From Codonopsis lanceolata (Eukaryota > Streptophyta > Magnoliopsida > Asterales > Campanulaceae): DNA of 64,000 bases. The stretch is from assembly GCA_013146195.2 (NCBI GenBank), contig CM028377.1, positions 26,580,428-26,644,427 of the forward strand. Reading direction: 5' to 3'. The translations under genes and the position numbers were made by a program. Positions 11,305 to 22,335 of this stretch are shown here, in pieces (position 1 is the stretch's first letter; each line of letters starts with the position of its first letter). Below the pieces are notes generated by a model that worked only from the letters and a program-made list of their open reading frames with translations, ran no database searches and had not been told where the DNA came from.

Positions 11305-11401
11305 CTCTTCCTCGATAGACTCCTTAAAACTTGTCTCAGCCTACAAAGTCTCGCTATAGCTTGCGCTTTAATCGCCGCTCGATAATCGATGTCAAACTCG
11401 G

Positions 11402-12310
11402 TTAACTCGATTGACCAGTGAGCAACCGACTGTAAGTATCCGGCTTGTGCAAAATCTTTCGCAAAGGTGAATCCTGTACACAACAATGGAGCGAGCAGTA
11501 AAAATAAGCTCGTAGTTTCCGAGCAGCAACAACAAGCGAGTAAGCCAATTTTTCTGCATTAAAATATCTTCCCTCTACATCAGTGAGGGCTTTGGATACA
11601 TAATAAACAGGCTTTTGTACATTGCCTTCTTCCCTAATCAAAACAGCGGCTACCGCCTGCTCGGTAGCTGCCAGATAAACATATAATCTTTCCCCAAATA
11701 CCGGGCTACTCAACAAGGGTGGACTTCCTAAATACTCCACCAATTCCTTGAAAGCTTTCTGGCATTCAGGAGTCCATTCAAACCCTTTATTACCCCGCAA
11801 AACCTTGAAGAAAGGCAAGCAACGCTCTGCCGACCTCGAGATGAATCTTCCCAGCAATCACCCCGCCGTTTAGCCTCTCGCACGCCCTTAACACAACGAG
11901 GAAGCTTCATAGTAACTAATGCCTCTATCTTCTCGTGATTTGCCTCAATTCCCCTCTCAAGAACTATGAAACCGAGGAACTTGCCAGCTTTCACTCCGAA
12001 CACACATTTGCTCTGATTCAACTTCATGTTGTTCCTCCCGAGATTAGCAAAAGTTTCCCCAAGTCTCTCAGTGCTCGGTCCCTTGGTCTTGACCACCATA
12101 TCATCAATGTAGGCTTCAACATTTCTCCCTATCTGCATGAGCCGAATACCCCGTTGACCATCCTTTGATAAGTGGCCCCAAAGATTCTTCAAACCGAAGG
12201 GCATCATCTTATAACAATACCCGCCTGCTCGGAATTTGTTAGAGCCTTATCTGAATCAGCCATTTTAACCTGATGATACCCAGAATAAGCATCTATAAAA
12301 CTGAGGAGCT
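11402..12310 (-). pseudogene. Tat reverse transcriptase plus ancestral RNase H, RT N-terminus missing
   Basis: RT motifs near the front are FIDAYSGYHQVKM (about 12280-12320), MMPFGLKN (12184-12207) and the catalytic VEAYIDDMVVKTKG (about 12090-12120). The thumb/connection (GKFLGFIVLERGIEANHEKI) and the degenerate RNase H (LYVYLAATEQAVAAVL, KPVYYVSKALTDVEGRYFNA) follow. Upstream, the conserved pre-RT segment ending NPDYPEQRIKIG runs almost directly into the FIDAYSGYHQ block. The fingers region with the KKKNGKWR- and DLNKACPKD-type motifs seen in family members is absent, so there is an internal deletion. Frame changes flank the MPFGLKN block and recur near 11850 and 11400. Confidence 0.85.
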
Positions 12311-13917
12311 CGACCAATCTTGATCCTCTGCTCGGGATAGTCTGGATTGATGACTATCTCTTCTAGCTCGCCTTGAGCCGTAAACTCTGGCTCATCTCGC
12401 ATTTGGAGCGTATCACACTCCACTTTTTCATCCTTCTCAGCTCGATCCTCAACTTTGTCGAGCTGGTCTACCTCCATGGCCTCAACTGGCTCCTCAGACA
12501 TGGATGTTGGCAAAGATTCATCAACAGGATCAACGACCTCATCTGGCTCGTCCAATCCCCCCGACGTCAATGTCGGCAAAGGATTGTTAATACCTTCCTC
12601 GGCCACCTCTTCTCGCTCGCTCCCAGGTACATGCACTAATGGCAGAGATGGAACCTCAACCTCTATTCGAGCAGTGACCACTGCTGCATCCTCTTCATTT
12701 TGACTGGTCTCCCCCGACTTCAATGTCGGCATGGAGCTCGCTTCCATTTCCAAATCCTCCTGTACCATCGCTACCACCGATGGTCCTACAGTCACATGAG
12801 AAGTTTCCTTGGTGCTAATAGTAACCTTTTGCTCGCCATCTTCCAAGGTCAACTTCTGCTTCTTTCTCTGCGTATCCCGAACATATTCAAGCACTGCTCG
12901 CGGTTGACTCCGCAATACTCCCACTCCTTGATCGGTATAAAATTTGGCTCTCTGGTGCGGGATTGACGCGACCATCTGAAACTTAGTCATGCTCGGTACG
13001 CCCAAAATAATATTGTAAGGAGATTTCAAGTCGATTACCATAAAGGTAATCTTTTCAACCCGGGTTCGGAGCCCCTCACCAATGAACATCTCCAGCTCGA
13101 TAGTACCCTTTACTGGGACCTTATGATTTGTGAAACCCTCTAAGGCCCCAGCATACGGCTTCAGGCGATCATCGCTCAACTCCAACCCCTGAAAGCAGGA
13201 ATAATACATCACATCCCGGCATGCTCCAGTATCCACTAGTATTCTGTGCACGACCCAACCATCAACCAAGGCTGAGACAATCAACGACTGCTCGCCTGCA
13301 ACATTACTCGCCAACTCACTGCGAGTAAACTGTATAGCCTGTTCTCCATCTTGCAAAGTTGTTGGGCGATCCACCACTTTTGACAAGGAATAGATTTGCT
13401 TGCCCAGCTGTGTTGGAGTGAGCTCTTCATCCATAATGACATTGATAACCCCCCTAATAGGTGGAGCCTCCCGCCTAGGAGCATTCCCCCTATTGCCTGC
13501 ATCTCGCTTGAAGCGGTCTAACCGCCCCTCATTGATTAACTTCTGAATGGCCTTTTTCAACGGCCAGCATTCTTCTGTGGTGTGCCCATAATCGTCATGA
13601 TAGGCACACCTCTTCGTCTGATCCCTCTCTCCGGCTGTATTTGGATTCATACGAGGTGGATTGGGAAGCTCGTTTCTAATCTCGTACATGATATCCTCGC
13701 GCAATGTATTGAGCGGGGTCAAATCTGACTCTCGAAGAAACTCTTTCGGTCGATCATACCGAGACTTACTCTTGTTATAACCGCCACTTCCTGCCTGGCC
13801 ATTTCCCTTAGCAGTCCCCGCAGCTTCACTGCTCTCTTTCTTCTTTTCGCTTATTTGCCTCACCAGCGCACCACTTCTGTGCTCGCATGAGCATCTCTGC
13901 CTGTGTCTTCGGTTCAC
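12265..13917 (-). CDS. Tat Gag C-terminus, protease and linker
   Basis: The 550-codon open frame begins in the Gag C-terminal region. It has a zinc-knuckle-like motif (CAYHDDYGHTTEEC) and an aspartic protease with active site ILVDTGACRDVMY near 13230, preceded by VNVIMDEELTPTQLGK-type spacer. A long acidic low-complexity linker follows, then the conserved pre-RT string LEEIVINPDYPEQRIKIG. It overlaps the end of the gag frame in another frame, so either a programmed or a mutational frameshift separates them. The protease matures Gag and Pol in the family; its DTGA site is intact here. Confidence 0.85.
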   Translation of the reverse strand: MNRRHRQRCSCEHRSGALVRQISEKKKESSEAAGTAKGNGQAGSGGYNKSKSRYDRPKEFLRESDLTPLNTLREDIMYEIRNELPNPPRMNPNTAGERDQTKRCAYHDDYGHTTEECWPLKKAIQKLINEGRLDRFKRDAGNRGNAPRREAPPIRGVINVIMDEELTPTQLGKQIYSLSKVVDRPTTLQDGEQAIQFTRSELASNVAGEQSLIVSALVDGWVVHRILVDTGACRDVMYYSCFQGLELSDDRLKPYAGALEGFTNHKVPVKGTIELEMFIGEGLRTRVEKITFMVIDLKSPYNIILGVPSMTKFQMVASIPHQRAKFYTDQGVGVLRSQPRAVLEYVRDTQRKKQKLTLEDGEQKVTISTKETSHVTVGPSVVAMVQEDLEMEASSMPTLKSGETSQNEEDAAVVTARIEVEVPSLPLVHVPGSEREEVAEEGINNPLPTLTSGGLDEPDEVVDPVDESLPTSMSEEPVEAMEVDQLDKVEDRAEKDEKVECDTLQMRDEPEFTAQGELEEIVINPDYPEQRIKIGRAPQFYRCLFWVSSG

Positions 13918-15279
13918 GCATACTCAATTCTGACCGCAAACCGCCTTCGCCTTCTAACAATCCCGTTTCAAAACACAACGTGACCTCTTGCTCGGTCAAG
14001 CCTGGAACTTGCTCGAGAACCTTGGTAAACCTCTCAAGGTAACTCGCCGTTGATTCATGTGCACCCTGCTTAACCTTAGACAAATCAGCCCTTGTTTTTG
14101 CTAATGAACCGGCAGTCCCAAAATCGGCCAGGAATTTTACTCGCAAATCCGCCCAATTATTAATCGAGCGTCGTGGTAACGCACCCATCCAAGCTAGAGC
14201 CTTTCCTTGCAAGGCACCAACAAAAGCTCTAATTTTCAACGCTTCATCTGAAGTCACCAGGCCAATCTGGGACTCAAAAGACATCAACCAGTCCCTAGCT
14301 TTAGTTTTGCCCGTATATTCCTTAATGTTGGGAAAAATCAACCCCTGCGCTGGTGGTGCATTCTCGATCCACGGGGCTAACGGGCTAGCAGATGTACCCA
14401 GAAAATTCCCATCTAGAGCCTTGCCTTGTTCCCAGGCTTCCATCCGGCGCTTCAACTCCTCGAAATCGTGCATGTTAATGGTTGCAAACCACCCCCAGCC
14501 GAGGCGTACAGGCATAGGAGGGGCCTGTGGGGGTCCCATAGCCGCAATGGCTTGTGGAGCCCCCACGGCCTGCGCCACCTGTCCCTGAGGTGCCCCAGCG
14601 AGCTGTGCAATAGGTGCAGCTGATTGATGAGACCGCCTGGGAGAAGGAGTCCTTTGCCTCCGAGCATAAGAACCCCTGGGTGATCGTGAGCGGCGGCTGT
14701 ATGCACGAGAACGCCGCGGTGAGGGCGAACGACGTCTGCGAGCATGCGACCTTTGCGGTGTAGGTGAGCGCCGGCGACGACGTGACTGAGCTGAATCCTC
14801 ACCAACTCGGGGTCCCAACCTCGAATGAACACTAGGGATAACCCTATGACTGGCCTTACTTCCCTCCGGTTGATCATTACGCTTAGAATCATGCTCGCGT
14901 GGTTGGGAATGTACAACCAGAGGATGCATCGGATTTCCCCCCGTGCGTGAAACACCAGCAGCCTGACCCGGTGCCAACAGAGTTGGCAATGGATCCAACT
15001 CGATGGGCAATGGGGGTTTGCCCATAGCAATCATTTGTAAGTTGAGTTGATGCATCTGACCGAGATAGATGGCTCTTTGGCGTAAAGCTTCTTCCCGAAA
15101 TTCATGGGCTAAACCGGCCTCGGCTCGGCCATCGATTCAACCCCACGCCTCTGATTTAACTGGTGACGTGCATCATGGGGTGGAGGGACATTACTCCCGG
15201 CAGCCTGATTGAGGCTGTGATTCTGATGTGCCTCCTCTCTGCGACTGCTGCCACCACCATTAACTCCGTTCTCCGCCAT
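13826..15279 (-). CDS. Tat gag (structural protein), one frameshift near the N-terminus
   Basis: The natural start is the ATG at 15277-15279 (MAENGVNGGGSS...). That frame meets a stop at about 15109-15111. Shifting one base near 15115-15130 continues into the 409-codon frame from 15055. Its N-terminal third is an Arg/Ser-rich block with repeats such as RRRRSPTPQRSHARRRRSPS (about 14640-14800), then a Pro/Ala/Gln-rich spacer. The retrotransposon Gag domain follows (TGKTKARDWLMSFESQIG, ALAWMGALPRRSINNWADLR, SYLERFTKVLEQVPGLTEQE). The Arg/Ser block resembles an RNA-binding arm. Confidence 0.9.
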
Positions 15280-15338
15280 AAATAAGACTTAAAAATAAAA
15301 AATGTCTAACTGAACTTTTAATGCCTTGAAAACTCGTT

Positions 15339-15355
15339 TCCCGGCAACGGAACCA
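15339..15355 (-). other. Primer binding site, tRNA-Glu
   Basis: The minus strand two bases inside the 5' LTR reads TGGTTCCGTTGCCGGGA. This is complementary to the 3' end of plant tRNA-Glu including CCA (17-nt match, from general knowledge of that tRNA). Position and length are those of an LTR-retrotransposon primer site. Confidence 0.85.
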
Positions 15356-15357
15356 AC

Positions 15358-16119
15358 TGATGCGTCCAAGATAATCTGGACCCACTAAATCAGCCCAATC
15401 CAAGCACCTGGCTTTCAACGTGCTTACAGTTCCTCTGAACCCAACTCTGAAATGAAGAAGAACGAACGTGAACTGGGCAGGGGCACTCCCTGCAAAAGCC
15501 CTCCGGCGTGTGAATTAGTACAATAAGCTCACAATTTGACAGAGTTTAGGCTAAGGAAATAAGATTGCGCATACCTCTCTCCAAATTTTCACCGGGTTTT
15601 TATATGTGCCGGAGGCATAACTGCCCATTATCATGAATAACTGCCCATAATTAGCATTAACTGCCCATGATTGGCATTAACCGCCCATGATTGGCATTAA
15701 CTGCCCATGATTGGAGTTAACTGCCCATTAACGAGCATCAACTCCTCTGCAAACTGTCATAGCTTATAGTCGGGATTATTGCTCGGGTGTAACCACCTTC
15801 AACTGTATCTGGATTGCCCGGGTGTGATCACCCTCAACTGTTATCTTGATCTTTTCCGGGAATCAATGCCCTCAACTGTTTATAACTTACTTGGTGCCAT
15901 CGAGCAATGTTGCACTCCCTCTCAACTTACTAGTGCAATCGAGCTAGGTTGCCCGCTCATCGATATTGCTCGCATAATTAAAGCCATCTCAAGTATTTAT
16001 CCCGGCCAAAACGGAGACTTTACCTGATTGCTCGCGTAACATGTTTGCTCGCTTGCTCGGAAGATACACACGACTGACACGTGGCTCCTGGCTTGGGCTT
16101 AATTGGGCCGGGCAGCTCA
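15358..16119 (-). repeat. 5' LTR of the Tat element
   Basis: 762 bp, TGATGCGTCC...GGCAGCTCA, matching 4883-5631 with few substitutions and some homopolymer-length differences (for example near 15476-15500). It lies next to the primer binding site, so it is the upstream LTR in element orientation. It contains the 20-bp array at 15617-15736. The frame 15779-16027 repeats the LTR-internal frame of the other copy and is not a gene. Confidence 0.93.
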
Positions 16120-16445
16120 TATATATATATATATATATATATTCTTAACCAAACAAAATCTTATCTGTTGGGGAAATTTTATTTCTTCTATTTGTTTGTG
16201 TTTATTTTGGAATTTGTATTGTTTCTGTATGATAATTTATTTTTATTGTTCTTCTTAATGTTAGTTAAGTTAATTAATTTTTTATTATATAAACCACAAA
16301 ACTAAACTAAACCAAACCAAACCAAACCAAATCAAAAAAATTGGTTCGGTCACAAGCTTTATTCGATTTGATTTGAATTTTTTTGAACCAATAGGGGGTA
16401 GTTCGATTTGTGGTTTTGGCCTAAACCAAATCATGTACACCCCTA

Positions 16446-17007
16446 TCTAATGCTTGTAACAATTCATACTTGTAAATACTTGTAAGAAGTTATTCAGTTT
16501 GTTGAAATTTTAAGCAATCCAAATTATAAATGTAAGAAATTAGATCATTTATGTATGAATTCTTCTAATGCTTAATATCAATATATCATTCTTATAAAGC
16601 TTACCTCGCAATCAAAACTAAGACTAGGCTCTTCTTCTATTTATTTTCCCGTAAAAACATGAGCTCCTTTAATTTCTCATAAGTCATACATATTGTTTGT
16701 AATTTAATAGATACAATATACATATATATTTGTATAAGTTTTATTTTACAAGCTGATATTTTAATTTTTATAATTAATACTCCTTCAATTTGTTCCTTAT
16801 TCGAAGTATTTTAGGCATCTATCATGGATCTTTGTATATATAGACACTTTTTGTATTTACAGCTTGTTTATAGGAATTATTTAAAAACTTTAGCCGTTAA
16901 TGTAGTCCGTAACTTTAGCCAAGTAATGTATGATAAATTCCATCCTATGTATTGTATATATCGTAGCATCTTTTATCAATGAAATTTTCACAACATGTTC
17001 TATTATT
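16446..17007. other. AT-rich spacer, nothing recognised
   Basis: No gene, RNA or clear repeat end identified between the old host MITE and the next LTR-like block. Confidence 0.4.
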
Positions 17008-17922
17008 TGTTAGAAATAATACGGGAAAATCAGAACAAATTAGATTACAGAATTGAAGAAACAAATAAAATTGTTACTACTATGAATAGTACTTGAGAGG
17101 AAGTCTGATTGAGATCCTGAAGTCTGCTTGTGAAAAGTCTACCGATAGACTTAGCCTTGGAAGTCTGCTGATAGACTTATCCTTGGAAGTCTGCTAGTGG
17201 ACTCAAGTCTATTGGCAGTGAAAGCCTTAGGAAGACTGCTGGCTTTGTTGGTCAGAGGCCTGTTTTTTTTAAATTCTTTTTTTAAATATATTTTTTCTTC
17301 CTAAGGAGGGCATGGGAAGGGATCGAACGGTCCGAGGCCTGTGTTGCACACAATTTCCTTAAAACAAATTCGCCCTTTCTCATACGTGTTTTGAAGCTTT
17401 ACGGAACGTCTGTCTTCTATAATACAACGGAGACACCGGAGAGACCTTTAGCAATAAGGTATCCGGCGAACTGATATTATATCCGACTCTATCACCAATA
17501 TGAAATAAGAGGCCAAAGAAATATGCAAGCAAAATTCGATGCAATAGAATATGCAGTGATTGTTCTAAACTGTGTCTTTCAAACGTGGATGTTATCTCCT
17601 TTTATAGGAGAAGACTCGAAACTGATTAAATAACTACATTGATAATGAAATAATTTCATCATCAATATGCAAATAATATCTCTCATTAAAGCTGGTAATA
17701 ATAACTCATAAAGTGTTATAAATATTGGAGTTACAAAAATCAAAAAAATAATTATTAACACCCAAACATGCAAATTTGGTCCACGGGATAGAGGGGGGTG
17801 CAGGCGTGCTCGAGAGAGAATCTCTATTATAAACAAGCTTACTTTTATCACATAAGACACTTGTATATACATCACTCAAGCTTTTGTTAATTTCTCAATG
17901 TTGGATAAACTCACTTCCAACA
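17008..17922 (-). mobile_element. Probable solo LTR (copia-like), no target duplication found
   Basis: The block starts TGTTAGAAAT and ends ACTTCCAACA. The complementary reading TGTTGGAAGTGAG is typical of an LTR start, and TATAAAAGGAG on the minus strand near 17592-17604 fits an LTR promoter. Short AAGTCTGCT-type repeats occur at 17100-17240. Flanking pentamers do not match, and no gag or pol adjoins, so the call is moderate. Confidence 0.4.
17264..17333 (-). mobile_element. 5'-truncated SINE
   Basis: Only the B-box side remains: the minus strand reads CCGTTCGATCCCTTCCCATG, then the CCTTAGG block and a T/A-rich tail. The same block is in the SINE at 33257-33361, so both are one family. GAGGCCTGT at 17255-17263 and 17334-17342 is the target duplication. 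Truncation is at the tRNA-related head. Confidence 0.8.
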
Positions 17923-18453
17923 ACCACACTTTAATCAATCATACCTTATTCATCCAAACACCAAATTAGAAAAATAAATATATGATTTCGATAATCTTAC
18001 GGAATAGAATATGATTCCACAATTATCCTTATCATTATACAAATGACACGAGAAGAAATCTGTGCCACAACATTGCACAATTTCATTCTTTAAACATAAT
18101 TTTTCCAACATTATTTTCTTTATTCTTAAATAGTTGTCTTGCTTTCTTTTTTTTTTTAATTTTATTCATTTAAAAATGTCTTGTTTCTAAACTTTCCTTT
18201 TAAAGAAACTATTTTTACAATTTTTTTTCATACTTTAATTATAGCCACATGCATCAGGATTTTAAAGGAAGCAACATATATATTATAAAAATATTTATAA
18301 TATAGTAGGTGTAGTTTTCGTAATTTGTGTGTCCAGTAAAAGTAAACTACGGAGTATTATTTATGAATGAAGGAAGTATTAAAATAGGTGGCTTTAACAC
18401 ATGCAATGTATGTCAATTGATGCATTCGTTAGGAACTACAAGTGTATTAATAT
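17923..18453. other. AT-rich spacer, nothing recognised
   Basis: Homopolymer-rich intergenic DNA; no coding or structured element seen. Confidence 0.4.
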
Positions 18454-18720
18454 TATTCTCTCCGTCCCAAAATAAGTAATGATATTTTAGGTATTTGTAC
18501 AAATATTAATGAATCTTATAAGAAGACTGATGTATCTTTGTTTAATTATAATTATTGTTGATAAATTACATAATTAATTTCTCTTTCTCTCAATACAATA
18601 TTTAAATAAAGGGTAATTAATTTGGGAAATTTTGGAAAATTGTACACTCTTTTCTTGAAACCACTTATTTTGGAAATTTTTTCCCACTAAAACATTATTT
18701 ATATTGGAACAAAGGGAGTA
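18454..18720. mobile_element. Stowaway-like MITE
   Basis: TA followed by TTCTCTCCGTCCCAAAATAAG at the left pairs with TATTGGAACAAAGGGAGTA at the right. Inner arms also pair imperfectly (CACTTATTTTGG region). About 265 bp, no ORF. Confidence 0.7.
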
Positions 18721-19149
18721 GCAGATTAAAAATAGTTAAATAAAAATACAAAAAATGAATAGGTATGATTTATGTGTGATAACCTTACTTTCGATGGAAT
18801 TGAATGATTGAAAAGGATTGCGTAGCCAACACCAAGTGAAAGGGAAAGAGATCGAGTTGACTTGATTTTAGTAATTAACTAGTTTATTATCCCTTTTATG
18901 CTCGGTTGATTTAGTTTTGTTTCTGAAACTTAATTTTGTAGATAGAATCTGCAAGTTATTTGAGTGAATCAATAACAACACAATGTTCACATAATTAATA
19001 AATTTAAAAAATCATGAAATTACACTGAATCATCAAACCAAAAATTTATGCGAATAATAAAATTGAACAAATATTCTTAGGGATGGAAGGGGAAGTACCA
19101 TGAAGACATACTCGTCAAGGAGGTGTTTGATGAAGGGAAAGTATTTCAC
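18721..19149. other. AT-rich spacer, nothing recognised
   Basis: No gene or repeat boundary identified. Confidence 0.4.
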
Positions 19150-21790
19150 AGTGGTTGTTTATAATTTTGGTGAAACATGTTTAATCAAATTTGATAAAAT
19201 CTATTTTAAATTGACTGGATTTTGGTAAAATGGTAAAAATTAAAAAACTTCTACCAACCAAAACTTGTCTAAATCAAATGTGATAAAATATATCTGGTAC
19301 AAACCGATTTTGACAGCAAAAAATGGTAAAAAACAAATTACCATGAGAATTGAAGAGTTTTAATCAATTGAAACACGTTTAAATCAAATGTGAAAAAATA
19401 TATATGCAAAAAAAAATTTACCATATAAATTTGGAGTTATAATCAAGTAAAACGCTTTAAAATCAAATGTGATAAAAACCTATCTGGTATTAATCGATTT
19501 TAGCAACAAAAATGGTTAAAAAAACAAAAAAAATTATCATGTATAAAGGCGACAACAGTTTCAAAATCTATCCAGTTTTGAGTTTTAGAAGCAAAAAAAA
19601 AAAAGATTTTATATATATCCAGTCTTGAGTTTTAATAGTGTTTTTTTTTTTGGGCAAAAGTTGTTTATAATAAGATGATTTTCTAAACTTATAACAAATG
19701 ATTAAATTTTTTAATTAGAATAATTTGAAAAAAAAATTAAAAATAAGGTAAATATTCAAAATTGATCATATGAATATGTAATTGAAAGATTAAAATCTAA
19801 GAAAATTGATAAAATCTACCCGAAAAAAAAAACTTTTACCATGAAAATTTGGAGTACTAATTAGGTGAAACTCGTTTAAGTCAAATGTGATAAAATATAT
19901 CTTGTATTAACCGATTTTGGCAGCAAAATTAGTAAAAAAAAACTTTTACCATGTATAAAGGAGACACTAGTTTTAAAATTTATTCGGTTTTAATTTTTTG
20001 CATGAAAAATAATAATATACTATTGTATTCATCATTTTAAAAGTTTTTTGGTGTGTGCAAAAGTTGTTTATAATGTGATGGTTTTCTAAACTTAAAATAA
20101 ATAATTGAATTTTTTTTATTAGAAAAATTTGAAAGAAACAAAATATAAGGTAAATATTCAAAATTGATCATATGAATAAGTAATTGTAGACACCCCAATT
20201 TCGTACTCCTGGTATGTAACATGACATGAAATATCAATACCTGTTAAAAAGCTAACGAATGTCAAGTTACATGGTCGAAAATGCAAAAAAGCAAAAACAT
20301 GATGCATAAACAGTGAAATGCAGGGGGACTAAGTGCCAAAAATCAGAACAAAAAAGGCCCTAGGCACCGCCCATAAAACTTCCTGGCGCCGCCCACACTA
20401 CCTTTGGGAGCCACTCCCACTTCCACTGTGGGCTACCCCCAATAGTGCCCCAGGTACTGTAGCCTTTTGCCTTTGGTGCAACTCTCCTAGCGCGCGGTAC
20501 AAACCGATGAAGCTCAATGAATGAAACTTAACAACAAAGAAATCCAGGATTCTCACCTATAAATAAAGGCATTCGGCACCCAGAATTCACACTTTTTCAC
20601 CGTGCAGTTTGTGAAACTCTCCCAAGAGAACGCCGAGAGAATTTTCCTTTAGCTCTGAAGCTCTGCCAAATCTCCCTCAAACACTAAAACTCACCGACCA
20701 AAGTGAAATCTAATTGCCCTGCTAGGATTCCACCAGTCCAAAAATCCCAAAAAGAGCAGTTACCATACCCGAATCCAGATGTCAAATCAGCAAAAAACAA
20801 GTAGTTGCTTTACCCGATTTCCGACGTCAGCAAGCAAGCAAAAGTAGCAAAAGCAAACAGTTGCTCTGCTCGGATCTCAAGGCAAAAAGCAACTTTCAGA
20901 AGCAGTCACTCTGCTTGAATCCCCGCAACAGCAAAACAACAACAAAAAAGACGCACTCTCCCTGAAGGACAGAGCGAGCGCACCCTAGAATCTACTAGAA
21001 GGAGCTTGGTACGGGATAGAACCCTCACGCTTCAAGAGGTAGGCTATTAAAATTTTTTAATATATAAAAGTGCTATTTAGATTAGCCCGATTTAAAGAAA
21101 ATAAGCGGTTGTGGTGCCCGAAATTTTATAGACAATAGCACCAAAAGAGTCATTATTATGACCAAAATTTTATAAATGCATTTGTAACTCCAGAAATGAG
21201 GTTGTTGTAAGTTTTGTAATAATTTCTTTATATATATATAATACTTTATTTCAACTGTTAAATAAATATAAACAAAAACATATTTAAGTAAAAACTACTT
21301 TGAGACCGAAAGGGCGAGTTGGGTGTCTAACCCCTTCTCACCTCGTAACTTAGCCTTCGAACTCTTTACAAATCTGGTTACTTTTGGTTTTTCTTTGTTT
21401 TTCCTTAAAATAAAGATGACGACTTTGTTGATCACATTTTGAGTCTACAATTGAGGCCAGATGTATTCCACGCGCCTTAAAGGTTTTCAAACCACCCGTT
21501 TTTCATCAGCAGGGGAATCGGTCGAAAAACGGGGCACTCACGGTAATTGAAATATTAAAATTTATGAGAATCGATAAAATCTATCAACGAAAAAATACTT
21601 TTACCATGAAAATTTTGAGTCCTAATCAAGTGAAACTCGTCTAAATCAAATGTGATAAAATCTATCTCGTACTAACTGATTTTGGCAGCAAAAAATAATA
21701 AAAAAAACCTTTACTATATATAAAGGAGGTACTGGTTTTAAAATCTATCAGGTTTTAATTTTTGACACAATTTTTTTGGTACAACTTCAC
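19150..21790. repeat. Long-period satellite-like array split by a solo LTR
   Basis: The short motif AAATCAAATGTGATAAAAT plus ACCGATTTTGGCAGCAAAA plus TTTTACCATG recurs at roughly 110-120-bp intervals from 19160 to 19500, again at 19830-19960, and after the LTR at 21580-21720. On a larger scale, 19660-19800 (AAAGTTGTTTATAAT ... AATTGATCATATGAATA) is repeated at 20050-20184, a period of about 385 bp. The array is continuous across 20184/21543 once the inserted LTR is removed. Confidence 0.7.
20185..21542 (+). mobile_element. Solo LTR, family B, with GTAAT target duplication
   Basis: It begins TGTAGACACCCC and interrupts the repeat array, which resumes immediately afterwards. GTAAT flanks it at 20180-20184 and 21543-21547. 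It does not end in a canonical CA (the last bases are CTCACG). A TATA box (TATAAATA, 20558-20565) with GC-richer sequence downstream fits an LTR promoter on the plus strand. A second, inverted and truncated copy at 62131-63088 conserves the TATA box. No gag or pol adjoins. Confidence 0.75.
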
Positions 21791-22046
21791 AAAAATGTGT
21801 CACGCCAAAGCATATAAATCCTTTAAAACTTTAAGCATATAATAGAAAGACGACATGTGACAGCAGCGACTTCTGTTTTAATAATAGTTAAAGATAAATA
21901 ATAGATTATTAATTAATGATTTATAAATATAGATTAGTAAAAAAAAATCTATAACATAAATTTATCATGTAGATAATTTTGTATAAATTAAATAATAAAA
22001 AAATGAAAAGAGATGAAAATTGAAAAGTTTCAGTCAAATTAAACTT

Positions 22047-22280
22047 TGTTATGAAAGTCATGGACGTGAACCACAACATTTAATGTATGTGTAGATTATT
22101 AGTCAAATAAGCTAGGGAGCTATGTCCCGTAGCTTTATGAAATGTGTAACACTACTCGGCTATAAATACCGAGCAGTGTGTGGTTATATTTTACACTGAT
22201 CGATTCAGCTCTGAAGAAAGCTATCCCATTCTCTTTCTCCAATACACTCTTTGTCCTCAATTTTTGATTACTTTATAACA
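22047..22280 (+). repeat. 5' LTR of the 22-kb copia element
   Basis: 234 bp, TG...CA. The TATA box TATAAATA at 22161-22168 lies in a small palindrome (CTCGG at 22155-22159, CCGAG at 22169-22173). The sequence just inside, CGTTATCAGCACGG, is at the primer-site position and has the TATCAG core seen in many plant copia elements. Confidence 0.92.
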
Positions 22281-22335
22281 CGTTATCAGCACGGTTGTTC
22301 TACTATTAATAATACCAAACATTTTTTCTTCACAA

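Larger units (their letters stand above)
4883..16119 (-). mobile_element. Tat-lineage Ty3/gypsy LTR retrotransposon (11.2 kb)
   Basis: Two near-identical LTRs of about 750 bp (TG...CA) bound minus-strand gag, zinc-knuckle/protease, RT, RNase H, a second RNase H and integrase, and a plus-strand additional gene between integrase and the 3' LTR. TATAT precedes 4883 and follows 16119. The target was a (TA)n tract, so this duplication is weak evidence. The dual RNase H, the 'putative gypsy-type transposon' domain protein and the convergent extra ORF are all known for the Tat lineage. RT lacks its N-terminal part and pol has many frameshifts, so this copy looks unable to encode its own enzymes although its LTRs look young. 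Confidence 0.93.
4329..16445. mobile_element. Possible old hAT-like MITE split by later insertions
   Basis: The left end TAGGGGTATCTATTAAAACC (from 4329) and the complement of the right end (TAGGGGTGTACATGATTTGG, ending 16445) are similar. Both are followed by runs of GGTTTGGTT/AACCAAACC type. The halves are separated by a Stowaway MITE and the Tat element. No matching 8-bp target duplication is visible (TAGCCAAC versus TCTAATGC), so the call is tentative. Confidence 0.3.

Noticed and set aside
14640..14800. SR-type splicing factor
   Set aside because: The Arg/Ser repeats lie in the N-terminal arm of Tat Gag, upstream of a clear Gag domain.
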